64,000 nucleotides of DNA from Rubrivivax sp. (GTDB lineage Bacteria > Pseudomonadota > Gammaproteobacteria > Burkholderiales > Burkholderiaceae_C): NCBI GenBank assembly GCA_027490215.1, contig JAIXYO010000046.1, positions 164,279 to 228,278 of the forward strand. Direction: 5' to 3'. This document shows, piece after piece, positions 1 to 9,991 of the stretch (its first letter is position 1; the number at the start of each line of letters is the position of its first letter). The translations under genes were made by a program, and so were the position numbers. Under the pieces are notes generated by a model, which saw only the letters and a program-made list of their open reading frames with translations, was not told where the DNA came from and did not search any database.

Positions 1-2
1 CG

Positions 3-665
3 CTGGTCGCCCTCGCTGTGAGCCAGTTTGCCTTGGCTGCAGCGTCGGAGGACAAAAAGCGCATTGCCGAGGCGCGTGCCCGAGCCGATGCCGACCTCGC
101 CACGCAGGAGGTGGAATGTCAGACCCGTTTTGCTGTGACGCCTTGTTTGCTCGACGCCCGTGAGAAGCACCGTGCCATCGTCGATCCACTTCGACGCGAT
201 GAGTTGACGCTTGACGAGCGTGAGCGCAAGCAGCGCGCAGCCGATCGGCTGGGGCGTTTGAGCCGAAAAGCCGATGCCGCTCGCGAAGCCGCCAGCGCTT
301 CCGCAGCCACGTCCGCGCCAGAGCTGTCCGATACTGGCAGCAGAGCCAGCAAGCCCCTGTTGCCGATTCGACCACGACTGCGGTCTGGGTCTGCGTCCGA
401 GCCGATGGCTACTGGCGAGGCCGCGTCAGCGCCGTCGCCGGAGCCACCCCCCGCGAAGCCTCGCCGCGCGCATGCCTCGAAGCGGCTGACACCCGCGCCC
501 GATCCGGAGGCGGCGCAGAAGGCCGAAGAACGCGTCCGCCAGGCTGAGGAGCGAAAAGCTCGGGTTCTGGCACGCAATGCCGAGCGCACTGCGAAGAAGC
601 CTCCGGCCGTACCGTTGCCAGTACCCGGGGAGCCTACGGCCGCGACATCCAGCCCTGTGCGTTGA
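3..665 (+). CDS. Secreted Lys/Arg/Ala-rich hypothetical protein, 5' end outside window
   Basis: The reading frame is already open at base 3 and encodes a hydrophobic stretch (LVALAVSQFALAAA) just before a charged mature region. The window therefore cuts through a signal peptide, and the GTG at 18 is not the real start. The mature part is alpha-helical and coiled-coil-like, rich in Arg, Glu and Ala, with two cysteines in the motif ECQTRFAVTPCLLDAR. A Pro/Ala/Ser-rich, basic low-complexity region fills the second half. I recognise no catalytic domain. It looks like a conserved periplasmic protein of unknown function. It converges with the phosphatase gene that follows. Confidence 0.6.
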   Translation: MVALAVSQFALAAASEDKKRIAEARARADADLATQEVECQTRFAVTPCLLDAREKHRAIVDPLRRDELTLDERERKQRAADRLGRLSRKADAAREAASASAATSAPELSDTGSRASKPLLPIRPRLRSGSASEPMATGEAASAPSPEPPPAKPRRAHASKRLTPAPDPEAAQKAEERVRQAEERKARVLARNAERTAKKPPAVPLPVPGEPTAATSSPVR

Positions 666-676
666 TCAACCCGAAA

Positions 677-690
677 GGACCGCTCGGTCC
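677..690 (-). terminator. Small GC hairpin between convergent genes
   Basis: GGACC and GGTCC form a 5-bp stem around a 4-base loop in the 35-bp gap between two convergent genes. Read on the minus strand the hairpin is followed by TTTC, so it could be a weak terminator for the phosphatase gene. The U-tract is short, so this is tentative. Confidence 0.25.
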
Positions 691-700
691 GTGGGCCGGA

Positions 701-1471
701 TCAGCGGTCGAGTGATTCGACGCGCACCAGCGCAAGTGAGAGGTTGTCGCCACCGCCCCGTGCGCGTTGTCGGGCCTTGTCGACCAACATCTCGCTTGCC
801 TCGCGCGGGGGCAAGGCATCGACGATGGCACCGAGTTCCTTCGGAGTGAAGTAGTGCCACAGCCCGTCGCTGCAGGCCAGCACGCTGTCGCCAGGTTCCA
901 GGCGCTCTATGCGTGTGACGGCGAGCGGTGGATCCTGTACCGCACCCAGGCAACCTGTCAGCAGATTGGACTGTGGATGGCTGTTCGCATCCTCTTCTGA
1001 CAACTGCCCTTCATTGACCAGCCGCTGCACATAGGAGTGATCACTGGTGCGGGTGATCATCTCAGCCCCGCGGAAAAAATAGACCCGAGAATCGCCAGCA
1101 TGCACGATGTGGCACTCGCGGCTGGGGCTGATCAAGAAGGCCGCAACCGTGCTGTGCGGTTCTTCTTCTGAGGTGATCGCTGTCAGCTTGATCATCAGAT
1201 GCGCTTCCAGCACGAGTTGCTTCAGCGTTTCGGCAGGATCGTCGCGGCTGGGGGCGTAGCGCTCGAACAGTTGCTGCGCGGTCAGGATCACTTGATCGGC
1301 CGCTTTGCGCCCGCCACTCTTGCCCCCCATGCCGTCGGCAAGCACGCCCAGCGCGCAGCCGGGGACTCGCGTGTGCGGAATGATTTCGACCTGATCCTGC
1401 TGGTACGCGCGGTCCCCGCGATGGATGCCTGTGGCGGCCGACAGCCGGTGGCCGTTCGAGGTGGAATTCAT
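701..1471 (-). CDS. PP2C-family Ser/Thr protein phosphatase
   Basis: The product is 256 residues with the metal-binding and structural motifs of bacterial PP2C (PPM) phosphatases in order: an early Asp in QQDQ (about 26), LADGMGG (about 45-50), HAGDSRVY (about 124-131), CSDGLW (about 200-205) and GGGDNLS (about 239-245). Such enzymes remove phosphate from Ser/Thr using two Mn or Mg ions, usually opposing a Hanks-type kinase; no kinase lies in this window. I placed the start at the ATG at 1471 because the conserved fold begins about 15 residues later, although the frame stays open upstream to 1621. The protein is soluble and divergent from the helicase gene. Confidence 0.9.
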   Translation of the reverse strand: MNSTSNGHRLSAATGIHRGDRAYQQDQVEIIPHTRVPGCALGVLADGMGGKSGGRKAADQVILTAQQLFERYAPSRDDPAETLKQLVLEAHLMIKLTAITSEEEPHSTVAAFLISPSRECHIVHAGDSRVYFFRGAEMITRTSDHSYVQRLVNEGQLSEEDANSHPQSNLLTGCLGAVQDPPLAVTRIERLEPGDSVLACSDGLWHYFTPKELGAIVDALPPREASEMLVDKARQRARGGGDNLSLALVRVESLDR

Positions 1472-1480
1472 GTTGAAAAC

Positions 1481-1486
1481 TATAAT
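1481..1486 (+). promoter_or_regulatory. Consensus -10 box upstream of the helicase gene
   Basis: A perfect TATAAT lies in the divergent gap between the phosphatase and helicase genes, about 120 bases before the helicase ATG. I see no convincing -35 at 16-18 bases, so this rests on the -10 alone. Confidence 0.3.
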
Positions 1487-1606
1487 CGGAGTCGTTGTCA
1501 AAAACTCGTGAAGAGTGGGCAACGCTACCCAAGATGAACATCGAATTGAACTCACCACCCCTGCCGCCATCGGCATGACCCGAAGCGCTTTGGCAAGGGT
1601 GGGAAC

Positions 1607-3592
1607 ATGAGTCCGCTGCACAGTTCAGTGCAGCAGGCATTCGCCGCAACCGGCAGCCTGGCGCAGGCGGACCCCGGATACACCGAGCGCGAAGTTCAGT
1701 CCCGTATGGCGCTGGCGGTGGCCGATGCCATCGATGCGCGCAGCACGCTGGTCGCTGAAGCAGGCACGGGTGTCGGTAAGACTTTCGCTTACCTGGTACC
1801 CACCCTGCTTTCCGGCGCACGGGCGCTGATCAGCACCGCGACCAAGAGCCTTCAGGATCAGTTGTTCTTGCGCGACCTACCGCGCTTGCGAGACGCCCTG
1901 GCGCTACCGACGACGGTGGCGCTGCTGAAGGGCCGAGCCAGCTACCTCTGCACCCACCGCCTCAAGCAGGCGCGGCACACCATCGATCTCGGCGACCGGT
2001 GGGCGGTCCGCACGCTGGCGAAGATCGAGACGTGGACGCAGATCACTGAGACCGGTGATCTGGCTGAGATCGATGGACTGGACGAGCGCAGCAGCGTGAT
2101 CCCGCTGGTCACCTCTACGCGCGAGAACTGCCTGGGCAGCGAGTGCCCGGACTATCGTGGCTGTCATGTGATGAAGGCGCGGCGCGATGCGATGGCGGCC
2201 GACGTGGTGGTTGTCAATCACCACCTGTTCTTTGCTGACATGAGCCTGCGCGAAAGCGGCGTCGCTGAGTTGCTGCCAAGCGTCGAGGTGGCAGTGTTCG
2301 ATGAGGCTCATCAGCTGGCCGAAGCGGGCGTCGCATTTCTTGGCGTCACGCTGTCCAGCGGTCAGTTGCTGGACACCGCGCGCGACATGCTGGCCACGGG
2401 CTTGCAACAGGCGCGCGGTTTGGCGCCTTGGCAGGAGCTGACGGCGACCTGTGACCGCGCGGCGCGCGACCTCCGGCTGGCCTGCGTCGGCGCGGCCGGC
2501 GCGGATGGCTCGTCGCGCGCCGAGCGCGGTTCGATGAAGCTGCGCTGGGATGAACGTGCAGAGCGGCCGGTGTTTGGCGCGGCATTGAGGCAGGCCGCTG
2601 TAGCCTGCGCTGCAGCGCATGAAGCGCTGGACACGGTGTCCGAGCTGTCACCGGATTTCGCCAAGCTGGCTGACCGCATGGCCAGTCTGCATGAGCTGAC
2701 GCAGCGCTTCGCCGAGAAAGGGCTGCCCGGGCAGGTGCGCTGGATCGACGTCACCGCGAATCAGTGTCGGCTGGTCGAGTCGCCACTTGACATCCGGGAC
2801 GCCTTGCGGGAGCAGATGGCCGCGGCGCCCAAGGCATGGATATTCACCTCGGCGACGCTGGGAGATGACGACCGTCTGTCATGGTTCACCGAGCCGGCCG
2901 GACTGACCGAGGCGACGACGCTGCGGGTCGGCAGCCCGTTCGACTACGCTGAGCACGCCCGGCTTTATGTGCCGTCTCCGTTCCCGAAACCTGGCGAGCC
3001 GAACCACGCATTGGACGTGGCGCGGTTGGCGGCACGTTGCGCGCGCGCGCTGGGCGGACGCACCTTTGTGCTGACGACCACGCTGCGCGCCTTGCAGACC
3101 ATCGGTGACACCTTGCGGACAGCGTTTGAATCAGCCGGTGACGAAATGACGGTCCTGATTCAGGGCCAACTGCCCAAGCGGCAACTGCTGCAGATGTTTC
3201 TGGCACAGCCACGCTCGGTGTTGGTTGGCTCTCAGACCTTCTGGGAGGGGATCGACGTCCCAGGTGATGCGCTGCAGTGCGTTCTGATCGATAAGCTGCC
3301 GTTCCCGCCACCGAATGATCCCTTGGTCGAGGCGCGTGTGAAGCGCCTGGAGGGCGAGGGCCGCAACGCGTTCAGCGACTACTTCGTGGCGGAAGCGGCG
3401 GTGTCGCTGAAGCAGGGTGCCGGGCGCTTGATTCGCAGCGAGACCGATCGCGGCTTGCTGGTCATCTGCGATCCGCGCTTGACGGCCATGAGCTACGGAA
3501 AGCGTCTGCGACAGGCGTTGCCCGCAATGCCGCGCCTGGAAGGCGAGGCCGAGGCGATGGCGTGGTTGGCGACGCTGGCCGCTGATCGGTGA
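1607..3592 (+). CDS. DinG/YoaA-type ATP-dependent DNA helicase with Fe-S cluster
   Basis: This 661-residue protein is an XPD/DinG-like superfamily 2 helicase. Walker A is EAGTGVGKT (about 51-59). Cysteines at about 115, 175, 180 and 186 have the spacing of the 4Fe-4S domain. Walker B is DEAH (about 232-235), and the C-terminal helicase motifs include SQTFWEGIDVPGD and QGAGRLIRSETDRG. Family members unwind DNA 5' to 3' and act in repair and replication-fork maintenance. The length fits YoaA-like proteins better than the longer E. coli DinG, but I cannot separate the two. It is convergent with bamD, with 30 bases between them. Confidence 0.93.
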   Translation: MSPLHSSVQQAFAATGSLAQADPGYTEREVQSRMALAVADAIDARSTLVAEAGTGVGKTFAYLVPTLLSGARALISTATKSLQDQLFLRDLPRLRDALALPTTVALLKGRASYLCTHRLKQARHTIDLGDRWAVRTLAKIETWTQITETGDLAEIDGLDERSSVIPLVTSTRENCLGSECPDYRGCHVMKARRDAMAADVVVVNHHLFFADMSLRESGVAELLPSVEVAVFDEAHQLAEAGVAFLGVTLSSGQLLDTARDMLATGLQQARGLAPWQELTATCDRAARDLRLACVGAAGADGSSRAERGSMKLRWDERAERPVFGAALRQAAVACAAAHEALDTVSELSPDFAKLADRMASLHELTQRFAEKGLPGQVRWIDVTANQCRLVESPLDIRDALREQMAAAPKAWIFTSATLGDDDRLSWFTEPAGLTEATTLRVGSPFDYAEHARLYVPSPFPKPGEPNHALDVARLAARCARALGGRTFVLTTTLRALQTIGDTLRTAFESAGDEMTVLIQGQLPKRQLLQMFLAQPRSVLVGSQTFWEGIDVPGDALQCVLIDKLPFPPPNDPLVEARVKRLEGEGRNAFSDYFVAEAAVSLKQGAGRLIRSETDRGLLVICDPRLTAMSYGKRLRQALPAMPRLEGEAEAMAWLATLAADR

Positions 3593-3622
3593 GCGCAGAG
3601 CCCTGATCGGATCAGATAGCGA

Positions 3623-4444
3623 TCACCACAGTTGCCACCACGGCTTCTCGGCGTAATTGATGCCTTCACCCGTCAGCAGGGCGCTTTTGGGGTAGTTGGT
3701 GCGCAGAACCCGCTCAGCGTCATCGCGCAGTTTTTCCAAACCCAACTTGTCGTAGCTGCGAGCGAGGATGGACAGGGCTTCCTCGGTTGCCGGCGAATAC
3801 TGGAATTCTTGGATCGCGGCCTGTGCCCTGTTGGCTGCAGCCACGTAGGCGCCGCGGCGGTAGTAGTAGCGAGCCACGTGGACTTCGTAGTGCGCCAGCG
3901 TATTGACGATGTAGCCCATGCGATCCTTCGCATCAGCGGCGTACTTCGAATTAGGGTATTGCTCCAGCAGTTGCTTGAACGACTCATAGGAATCGCGGGC
4001 GGCTTGCTGGTCGCGTTCAGTCAGGTCCTGCCGAGACAACTTGCCCAGGAAGCCGAGGTTGTCGTTGAAGTTGATCAGTGCCCTCAGGTAGATCGCGTAG
4101 TCGATGGCCGGGCTCAGCGGGTTGACCTTGATGAAGCGATCAATCGTCGACAGTGCGTCAGCCTTGTCGCCAGCTTGGTAGAGCAAGTAGGCGCGTTCCA
4201 GTTGAGCCTGCTGCCCGAGCACCGTGCCCGCCCCCTTTCCCTCCAGGCGCTCGTACATCTTGGCGGCACGGTCGAAGTTGCCGCTGGCCTGTTGTTCACG
4301 AGCCTCTTCATACAATTGGTCGGCGGCCAGGTTGTCACTTGGATCTTTCGACGGCGCGCTTGAGCAGCCCGACGCACCGAGGATCACGCCAGCGAACGCG
4401 ATCAACCCGCAGGCGACGCGCAGATCGTGGCGCAAAGAGTTCAT
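3623..4444 (-). CDS. bamD: Outer membrane assembly lipoprotein BamD
   Basis: The product is 273 residues: an N-terminal lipoprotein signal ending in the lipobox ASGC (Cys about 27), then tetratricopeptide-like helices with typical BamD phrases such as SNKYAADAKDRM-like and NTLAHYEVHVARYYYRRGAY. BamD anchors to the inner face of the outer membrane and recruits BamA substrates; bamA and bamB are also in this window. I chose the ATG at 4444 because it directly precedes the signal peptide, although the frame is open further upstream. Only 38 bases separate it from the divergent rluD start, a common arrangement in betaproteobacteria. Confidence 0.95.
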   Translation of the reverse strand: MNSLRHDLRVACGLIAFAGVILGASGCSSAPSKDPSDNLAADQLYEEAREQQASGNFDRAAKMYERLEGKGAGTVLGQQAQLERAYLLYQAGDKADALSTIDRFIKVNPLSPAIDYAIYLRALINFNDNLGFLGKLSRQDLTERDQQAARDSYESFKQLLEQYPNSKYAADAKDRMGYIVNTLAHYEVHVARYYYRRGAYVAAANRAQAAIQEFQYSPATEEALSILARSYDKLGLEKLRDDAERVLRTNYPKSALLTGEGINYAEKPWWQLW

Positions 4445-4482
4445 GACCGACGATCCACGCAGCATCCCGACATCCCTGAAAA

Positions 4483-5520
4483 ATGAAGCAGAAGTATACG
4501 GTCGGGCCTGACAGCGACGCCTTCCTGTCGCCATCCGAAGCCCTATTGGAGGCGGTGACCGAAGAGGCTGGCGACGCCCCGGTCGATGATGCCCACGAGC
4601 GGCGCGAATCGACAGTGACAACAGCGCTACATGGCTCACGTTTGGACAAGGCTGTTGTGGCGATGGCGGGTGAGTTTTCTCGTAACCACCTGCAGTCGCT
4701 GATCGAGGCCGGCCACGTGTGGGTCGATGGCGACCGTCAGGTGTCGGCATCGCGCAAGGTACACGCCGGGCAGCGTTTGGTCGTCGAGTTGATCCCCACC
4801 CAGGAATGCCGAGCGTTCCGGCCCGAGGCGATGCCGCTTGCCATCGTGTTCGAGGACGACGATGTGATCGTCATCGATAAACCAGCCGGATTGGTCGTGC
4901 ATCCAGCGCCTGGGAACTGGTCGGGGACACTGCTCAACGGCCTGTTGGCCCACCATGCGGCTGCCGCGACCTTGCCGCGCGCCGGTATCGTGCACCGGCT
5001 GGACAAGGACACCTCTGGACTGATGGTCGTCGGCAAGACGCTGGTGGCGGTGACAGCGCTGGTGCGCCAAATCGCGGCGCGAGAGGTTCGTCGGATCTAT
5101 CTGGCGGTGTGTCATGGGCGCTTCGAGCACTCTGCTTTGCGCCTCGCCGCGCCAATTGGTCGCGATCCTCGCTCACGCGTTCGCATGGCGGTACTGCCTG
5201 CCGGCGGCCGCGAGGCCCGGACCGATGTGGAGCGGCTCGCCGTGAGAGACGACACCGCTGCCGGGCCACTGAGTGCGGTGCGTTGCACGCTACACACCGG
5301 GCGCACCCATCAGATCAGGGTGCACCTGGCGTCAGTCGGGCACCCATTGCTGGCCGATACCACCTACGGTGGGCGCGCTGCGGGCGGCCTGACGCGCCAG
5401 GGTTTGCACGCTGTGCGCCTGGGCTTCGCGCACCCCGTGACCTGCCGAGCCATGGCGTTCGAAGCGGACCTGCCGGCCGATTTCGCTGCTGTGTGGCAAC
5501 TTCTGACAAACGCGCGCTGA
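4483..5520 (+). CDS. rluD: 23S rRNA pseudouridine synthase RluD
   Basis: The product is 345 residues. It has an acidic N-terminal extension of about 48 residues, an S4 RNA-binding domain (from about GSRLDKAVV, 51) and the RluA/RluD catalytic domain, with the active-site motif HRLDKDTSGL and nucleophilic Asp at about 174. RluD isomerises uridines in helix 69 of 23S rRNA. It starts at the ATG at 4483, divergent from bamD; the pairing of bamD and rluD is conserved in many proteobacteria. No signal peptide. The 249-base gap that follows shows nothing I can assign. Confidence 0.95.
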   Translation: MKQKYTVGPDSDAFLSPSEALLEAVTEEAGDAPVDDAHERRESTVTTALHGSRLDKAVVAMAGEFSRNHLQSLIEAGHVWVDGDRQVSASRKVHAGQRLVVELIPTQECRAFRPEAMPLAIVFEDDDVIVIDKPAGLVVHPAPGNWSGTLLNGLLAHHAAAATLPRAGIVHRLDKDTSGLMVVGKTLVAVTALVRQIAAREVRRIYLAVCHGRFEHSALRLAAPIGRDPRSRVRMAVLPAGGREARTDVERLAVRDDTAAGPLSAVRCTLHTGRTHQIRVHLASVGHPLLADTTYGGRAAGGLTRQGLHAVRLGFAHPVTCRAMAFEADLPADFAAVWQLLTNAR

Positions 5521-5769
5521 CACTCGCTTCCTCCGTTACACTCCGTCCAAATCCGGCGTGAACAGAAAGCTTGGCTCAAGTAGCCAACGACCAAATCGCC
5601 GCTGATGTGAGTGCTGCCAACGCGAGAATTTCTCCCGGCGCATGACATTGCCGCACCGCAGCCGTGTCACGGCGCCACCCTGATGCAGGGTCTGCGCCTC
5701 GAATCGGCTGACGATTAAAGAGCCTGAACATCCACTGGCCGAGGCCGGTCGAGGACCATCACGATAGTC

Positions 5770-6414
5770 ATGAACACACAGGATGCGAAGCGCGTCCTCC
5801 AAACCGCACTGATCTGCGCCCGAGAGCCGCTGTCGATCCGTGATCTGCGCATCTTGTTCGCCGACGAAGTCGATCCGGACACCATCCGCGGACTGCTCGA
5901 TGAACTCGCGCATGACTGGGAAGGCGAGGGTGTCGAGTTGGTGTCGGTTTCGACAGGCTGGCGCTTTCAGAGCCGTCCGGAGATGCGTGAGTTTCTCGAT
6001 CGACTCAACCCGGAGAAGCCACCCAGGTATTCCCGCGCAGTGATGGAAACCTTGGCCATCATTGCGTACCGACAACCTGTCACGCGTGGCGACATCGAGG
6101 ACATTCGCGGCGTGACCGTGGCAACACAGATCATCAAGCAGCTCGAAGACCGCGGGTGGGTCGAGTCGATCGGGTACCGGGAAACACCGGGTCGTCCCGC
6201 CCTGCTGGCCACCACGCGGCAGTTCCTAGACGATCTGGGACTGGCCAGCCTTCAGCAGTTGCCGTTGATGTCAGGTGGCAGCAACCAGCAATGCTCTTTC
6301 GACGATTTGTTGGCTGTACTTCCGGTGGACGACTCCACCCCGGCCTTGGATCTTTCTCCTCACCCAGCGGCGGCTGCCGTACCCATGGAACGTCCGAATG
6401 AACCCCAATCCTGA
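5770..6414 (+). CDS. scpB: Segregation and condensation protein ScpB
   Basis: The product is 214 residues with two winged-helix domains typical of ScpB, including the conserved stretch [18 protein letters not shown] and [17 protein letters not shown]. ScpB is the kite subunit that binds ScpA and the SMC protein to form the chromosome-condensing complex. scpA and smc are not in the window. The start is the ATG at 5770. The last 17 bases overlap the start of rluB in another frame, so the two are probably translationally coupled. Confidence 0.93.
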   Translation: MNTQDAKRVLQTALICAREPLSIRDLRILFADEVDPDTIRGLLDELAHDWEGEGVELVSVSTGWRFQSRPEMREFLDRLNPEKPPRYSRAVMETLAIIAYRQPVTRGDIEDIRGVTVATQIIKQLEDRGWVESIGYRETPGRPALLATTRQFLDDLGLASLQQLPLMSGGSNQQCSFDDLLAVLPVDDSTPALDLSPHPAAAAVPMERPNEPQS

Positions 6415-8257
6415 TCACGCTGCCGACTCCGAAGGTGATTCCATTCCTGCGGAGGCTCCCGAGTCAACGCTGCAGCCCGCCGCGAAGCCGGTGCGGCGCA
6501 AGCGTGCAGTGAAAGTTGCGGTTGCTGGGGGCCCCGAGATGCCCGAGGCGGCCGCTACTGTGGCGGCGGGTGACGCCATGTCTGATGACACCTTGCCAGG
6601 CTCGCCGTCCGAACTCGGTTCTGCAGAGGGGGCGTCTAGCGCCGACGAAACGAGCGATGGCGATTCAGCACGCAAGGGACGGCGCCAGCGGCGACGGAGT
6701 CCCCGAGCCGAGGACGTGGATGCCGCTGGCTCTGTGAATGAATCCGTCCAAAGCCGCGCCGAGGATGGTGCTGACGAGTCGGGCGGGTCGGAGGTCAGTG
6801 GACCGCCGGTTGTTCCTGCAGATGTGGGCGAAGTGTTCGCGCAGGTGCTCTCGGGTGCGTTCGACATCGAACCGCCAGCCGATGAGCCGGTCGCGCCGCC
6901 CAAGCGTGTGTTGCGCCCGGAGCCCGAAGCGCCGAAGTTGCACAAGGTGCTCGCCCAGTCGGGCATCGGCTCGCGGCGGGACATGGAACAGGCCATCGTC
7001 GACGGCTTGGTCGAGGTCAATGGCCAGCTGGCCCACACCGGCCAGCGCATCTCGTTTGGCGATCAGGTCAGGGTCAACGGCAAGCCGGTTCGGGTGCGCA
7101 TCATCCCGCCGCCACCGCGCATCATTGCCTACCACAAGCCCACGGGCGAAGTGGTGACCAACGACGATCCTGAGCACCGGCCGACGGTCTTCCGCCGGCT
7201 GCCGCGTCTGCCGCAGGGCAAGTGGCAGGCGGTGGGTCGCCTGGACATCAATACCGAAGGCCTGCTGCTGTTTACCAACTCAGGTGATCTGGCTAACCGT
7301 CTGATGCATCCGCGCTTCGGCGTGGAGCGAGAGTACGCGGTGCGTGTGCTCGGGACGCTCGACGCCGAGTCGAAGGCGATGCTGCTGGAAGGCGTCACCA
7401 TCGACGGCCAGATGGCGAGTTTCCGCTCGATCGAAAACGGTGGTGGAGAGGGCTTGAACCACTGGTACCGCGTCGTCATTACCGAGGGCCGCAACCGCGA
7501 GGTTCGAAAGCTATTTGATGCTGTTGATCTCACCGTCAACCGCCTCATCCGCATCCGTTACGGTTGCATCGTGCTGCCCCGCGGGCTCAAGCGCGGAGTG
7601 TGGGTGGATCTGGAAGACTCAGACATCCGCGCCATTCGCCGGCTGGCGGGCGGCGAAGCAGAAGGAGGGCCGCGCGAGCCGCGTCCGAATGGACGTGACG
7701 CGCAACAGGCTCGCCCGCCGCGGGGGCGCGACAACGCACAAAAAGGCGAGCGCCGCGATGGTCGTCCCCCTCGTCCCGATCTGCCGGGCGGCGATCGGCC
7801 CTTCAGCGAAGGCCGTGGCCCACGCCCGCCGCAAGCCGAAGCCCCGTTGCGCACCGAGCGCTTGAGCGAGGACCGACCACCACGCGACGATGATCTCGAC
7901 GACGACTTTGACCCGTCGCGCATTCCCAATCCGTTGGAGCAGACCTTCGACAAGCGTTTCGTGCAGAACCCACGAACGCCTGCCGGCGGTCGCCACTTCC
8001 GCAGCGGCGGCGGTGGCTTCGGCGCCGGGGGCAGCGCGCCGCCAGCACCTCGAAAAGGCGACGGACCCCGTCAGCCAGATCCGATGCAGACATCGGTCGG
8101 CTACATCGGCGGGGATGCCTTCCACCGCAAGAGCGCCCGAGGTGGTGGTGGGCAGGGCGGAGGTGGATATGGTGGTAATGGCGGCGGTGGTGGACGCAGC
8201 GGCGGCAACCGTGGCGGTGGCGGAAATGCCGGCGGCGGTGGCCGTCGCGGACGCTGA
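6398..8257 (+). CDS. rluB: 23S rRNA pseudouridine synthase RluB with long low-complexity ends
   Basis: The product is about 619 residues with three parts. There is an acidic, Ala/Glu/Ser-rich N-terminus of about 180 residues; an S4 domain ([20 protein letters not shown]) followed by the RsuA/RluB catalytic domain, with the motif [12 protein letters not shown] and Asp about 283; and a tail of about 200 residues rich in Arg, Pro, Asp and finally Gly (runs of GGGG, RGGGG). RluB modifies U2605 of 23S rRNA in E. coli. The start at 6398 was chosen because it follows scpB by overlap; the upstream frame belongs to scpB DNA. The disordered ends roughly double the length of the E. coli protein. Confidence 0.93.
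   Translation: MNPNPDHAADSEGDSIPAEAPESTLQPAAKPVRRKRAVKVAVAGGPEMPEAAATVAAGDAMSDDTLPGSPSELGSAEGASSADETSDGDSARKGRRQRRRSPRAEDVDAAGSVNESVQSRAEDGADESGGSEVSGPPVVPADVGEVFAQVLSGAFDIEPPADEPVAPPKRVLRPEPEAPKLHKVLAQSGIGSRRDMEQAIVDGLVEVNGQLAHTGQRISFGDQVRVNGKPVRVRIIPPPPRIIAYHKPTGEVVTNDDPEHRPTVFRRLPRLPQGKWQAVGRLDINTEGLLLFTNSGDLANRLMHPRFGVEREYAVRVLGTLDAESKAMLLEGVTIDGQMASFRSIENGGGEGLNHWYRVVITEGRNREVRKLFDAVDLTVNRLIRIRYGCIVLPRGLKRGVWVDLEDSDIRAIRRLAGGEAEGGPREPRPNGRDAQQARPPRGRDNAQKGERRDGRPPRPDLPGGDRPFSEGRGPRPPQAEAPLRTERLSEDRPPRDDDLDDDFDPSRIPNPLEQTFDKRFVQNPRTPAGGRHFRSGGGGFGAGGSAPPAPRKGDGPRQPDPMQTSVGYIGGDAFHRKSARGGGGQGGGGYGGNGGGGGRSGGNRGGGGNAGGGGRRGR
8131..8254 (+). repeat. GGT/GGC-rich codon repeat encoding the poly-Gly tail of RluB
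   Basis: Irregular tandem GGN codons encode a Gly-rich C-terminus broken by Arg, Asn, Tyr and Ser. It resembles RGG-type RNA-binding tails and is a likely site of length variation between strains. Confidence 0.6.
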
Positions 8258-8323
8258 TCCGACGTCTGCCCACAGTAGAATCCGGGGCTTTGTCTCGCAG
8301 TAACTCCCTCAGGAACGAATGTC

Positions 8324-8749
8324 ATGGCCATTGAACGCACGCTCTCCATCATCAAGCCCGACGCGGTCGCCAAGAACGTCATCGGACAGATTTACAGCCG
8401 GTTCGAGAGCGCCGGCTTGAAGGTGATCGCGGCTCGGATGGCGCATCTGTCACGCGGCGAGGCCGAGGCCTTCTACGCAGTGCACAAGGCTAGGCCGTTC
8501 TTCAAGGATCTGGTCGATTTCATGATCTCCGGCCCGGTGATGATCCAGGCGCTTGAGGGCGAAGGCGCGATCCTGAAGAACCGCGACCTCATGGGTGCGA
8601 CCGATCCGAAGAAGGCCGAGAAGGGCACCATCCGGGCCGACTTTGCTGACAGCATCGATGCAAATGCAGTGCACGGCTCCGACGCTGCTGAAACGGCAGC
8701 TGTCGAGATCGCTTTCTTCTTCCCGGGCGCGCAGGTCTACAGCCGCTGA
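8324..8749 (+). CDS. ndk: Nucleoside diphosphate kinase
   Basis: The product has 141 residues, the full family length. It begins with the canonical [12 protein letters not shown], and the phospho-accepting His lies in NAVHGSD (His about 117). Ndk moves the gamma phosphate between nucleoside di- and triphosphates, balancing NTP and dNTP pools in the cytoplasm. It opens the ndk-rlmN-pilW-rodZ-ispG-hisS run. A TAGAAT hexamer at 8276-8281 could be its -10 box, without a clear -35. A purine-rich AGGAACG precedes the ATG. Confidence 0.98.
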   Translation: MAIERTLSIIKPDAVAKNVIGQIYSRFESAGLKVIAARMAHLSRGEAEAFYAVHKARPFFKDLVDFMISGPVMIQALEGEGAILKNRDLMGATDPKKAEKGTIRADFADSIDANAVHGSDAAETAAVEIAFFFPGAQVYSR

Positions 8750-8806
8750 TGCGTGCTCATTGACCTCCGGCCACTGACGCTACTGCACCGGCCACTTGGG
8801 CCTTCC

Positions 8807-9991
8807 ATGACCGCCGTCAACCTGCTCGACTTCGATCTGGCTGGCTTGGCGGCGTATTGCGAGGGCTTGGGCGAGAAGCGATTCCGCGCGACCCAACTAT
8901 TCCGCTGGTTGCACCAGCGCGGCGTGTCCGACTGCGCTCTGATGTCGGATTTGGCAAAGTCCTTCCGCGACAAGCTCAGCAGCGTTTGCGAGGTCCGTGT
9001 GCCTGCCGTGCTCAGCGAGCAGGCTTCTGCCGATGGCACGATCAAGTGGCTGTTCGATGTGGGCGGTGGCGACGCGGTCGAGACGGTGTTCATCCCGGAG
9101 GACGACCGCGGCACTTTGTGCGTTTCGTCGCAAGCCGGCTGCGCAGTCGGTTGCCGTTTCTGTTCGACCGGTCATCAGGGCTTCAGCCGCAACCTCACAA
9201 CTGCTGAGATCGTGGGGCAACTCTGGTTCGCTGAACACCATCTTCGCCATCGCCTTCATTTGCCCGAAGGCAGCCGCGCGATTACCAATGTGGTGATGAT
9301 GGGCATGGGGGAGCCGTTGCAGAACTATTCGGCGCTGCTGCCTGCGCTGCGGGTCATGCTTGATGACCACGCTTATGGCCTGTCAAGGCGGCGCGTCACG
9401 GTATCGACCTCTGGTGTAGTGCCGATGATCGACCGGCTGCGCGACGATTGCCCGGTGGCGCTTGCGGTGTCGTTGCACGCCCCGAACGACGCGTTGCGCG
9501 ACGATCTGGTACCGCTGAACCGCAAGTATCCGCTGGCTGAGTTGCTCGCCGCCTGCGACCGGTACCTTGAATCCGCGCCTCGCGACTTCATCACTTTCGA
9601 ATACTGCATGCTCGACGGTGTCAATGACACTGTGGAGCATGCATCTCAATTGGTCGATCTGGTTCAGGGCCGCGGCGTTCGCGCCGAACCGCTGTCATGC
9701 AAGTTCAACCTGATTCCATTCAATCCGTTTCCTGCGTCCGGGCTGACCTGCAGCCCGCGTGAACGCGTCAAGGCCTTTGCCAACGTGCTTCAGGAATCGG
9801 GCATCGTGACCACGATCCGCAAGACCCGCGGCAGTGACATCGATGCCGCCTGCGGGCAACTGGCCGGCGAGGTGCAGGATCGCACGCGCGTTGCCGAGCG
9901 CCGTTCGGGCCGTGCGGCGATCCCGATCGTGCCCATCGATGCATCGGCAGCGCGCGCCCTGGCCGCACAGGCTCTGGAAAGGCCCGCATGA
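8807..9991 (+). CDS. rlmN: Dual-specificity 23S rRNA/tRNA methyltransferase RlmN
   Basis: This is a radical-SAM enzyme of about 394 residues. The CX3CX2C cluster motif (CAVGCRFC, Cys about 112, 116 and 119) binds the 4Fe-4S cluster, and GEPLQNY and [10 protein letters not shown] follow. The C-terminal catalytic Cys lies in the AACGQL motif. RlmN methylates C2 of A2503 in 23S rRNA and A37 of some tRNAs. The ATG at 8807 matches the family N-terminus; a GTG at 8753, in the same frame, would add 18 residues with no family support. The stop overlaps the next gene by four bases (ATGA). Confidence 0.96.
   Translation: MTAVNLLDFDLAGLAAYCEGLGEKRFRATQLFRWLHQRGVSDCALMSDLAKSFRDKLSSVCEVRVPAVLSEQASADGTIKWLFDVGGGDAVETVFIPEDDRGTLCVSSQAGCAVGCRFCSTGHQGFSRNLTTAEIVGQLWFAEHHLRHRLHLPEGSRAITNVVMMGMGEPLQNYSALLPALRVMLDDHAYGLSRRRVTVSTSGVVPMIDRLRDDCPVALAVSLHAPNDALRDDLVPLNRKYPLAELLAACDRYLESAPRDFITFEYCMLDGVNDTVEHASQLVDLVQGRGVRAEPLSCKFNLIPFNPFPASGLTCSPRERVKAFANVLQESGIVTTIRKTRGSDIDAACGQLAGEVQDRTRVAERRSGRAAIPIVPIDASAARALAAQALERPA

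Noticed and set aside
5521..5769. Gap between rluD and scpB examined for an RNA gene or small ORF
   Set aside because: No convincing stem, promoter pair or coding potential was found.
8131..8254. Short GC-rich repeats considered as CRISPR or tandem DNA repeats
   Set aside because: They are irregular GGN codons of the RluB tail, without spacers of constant length.
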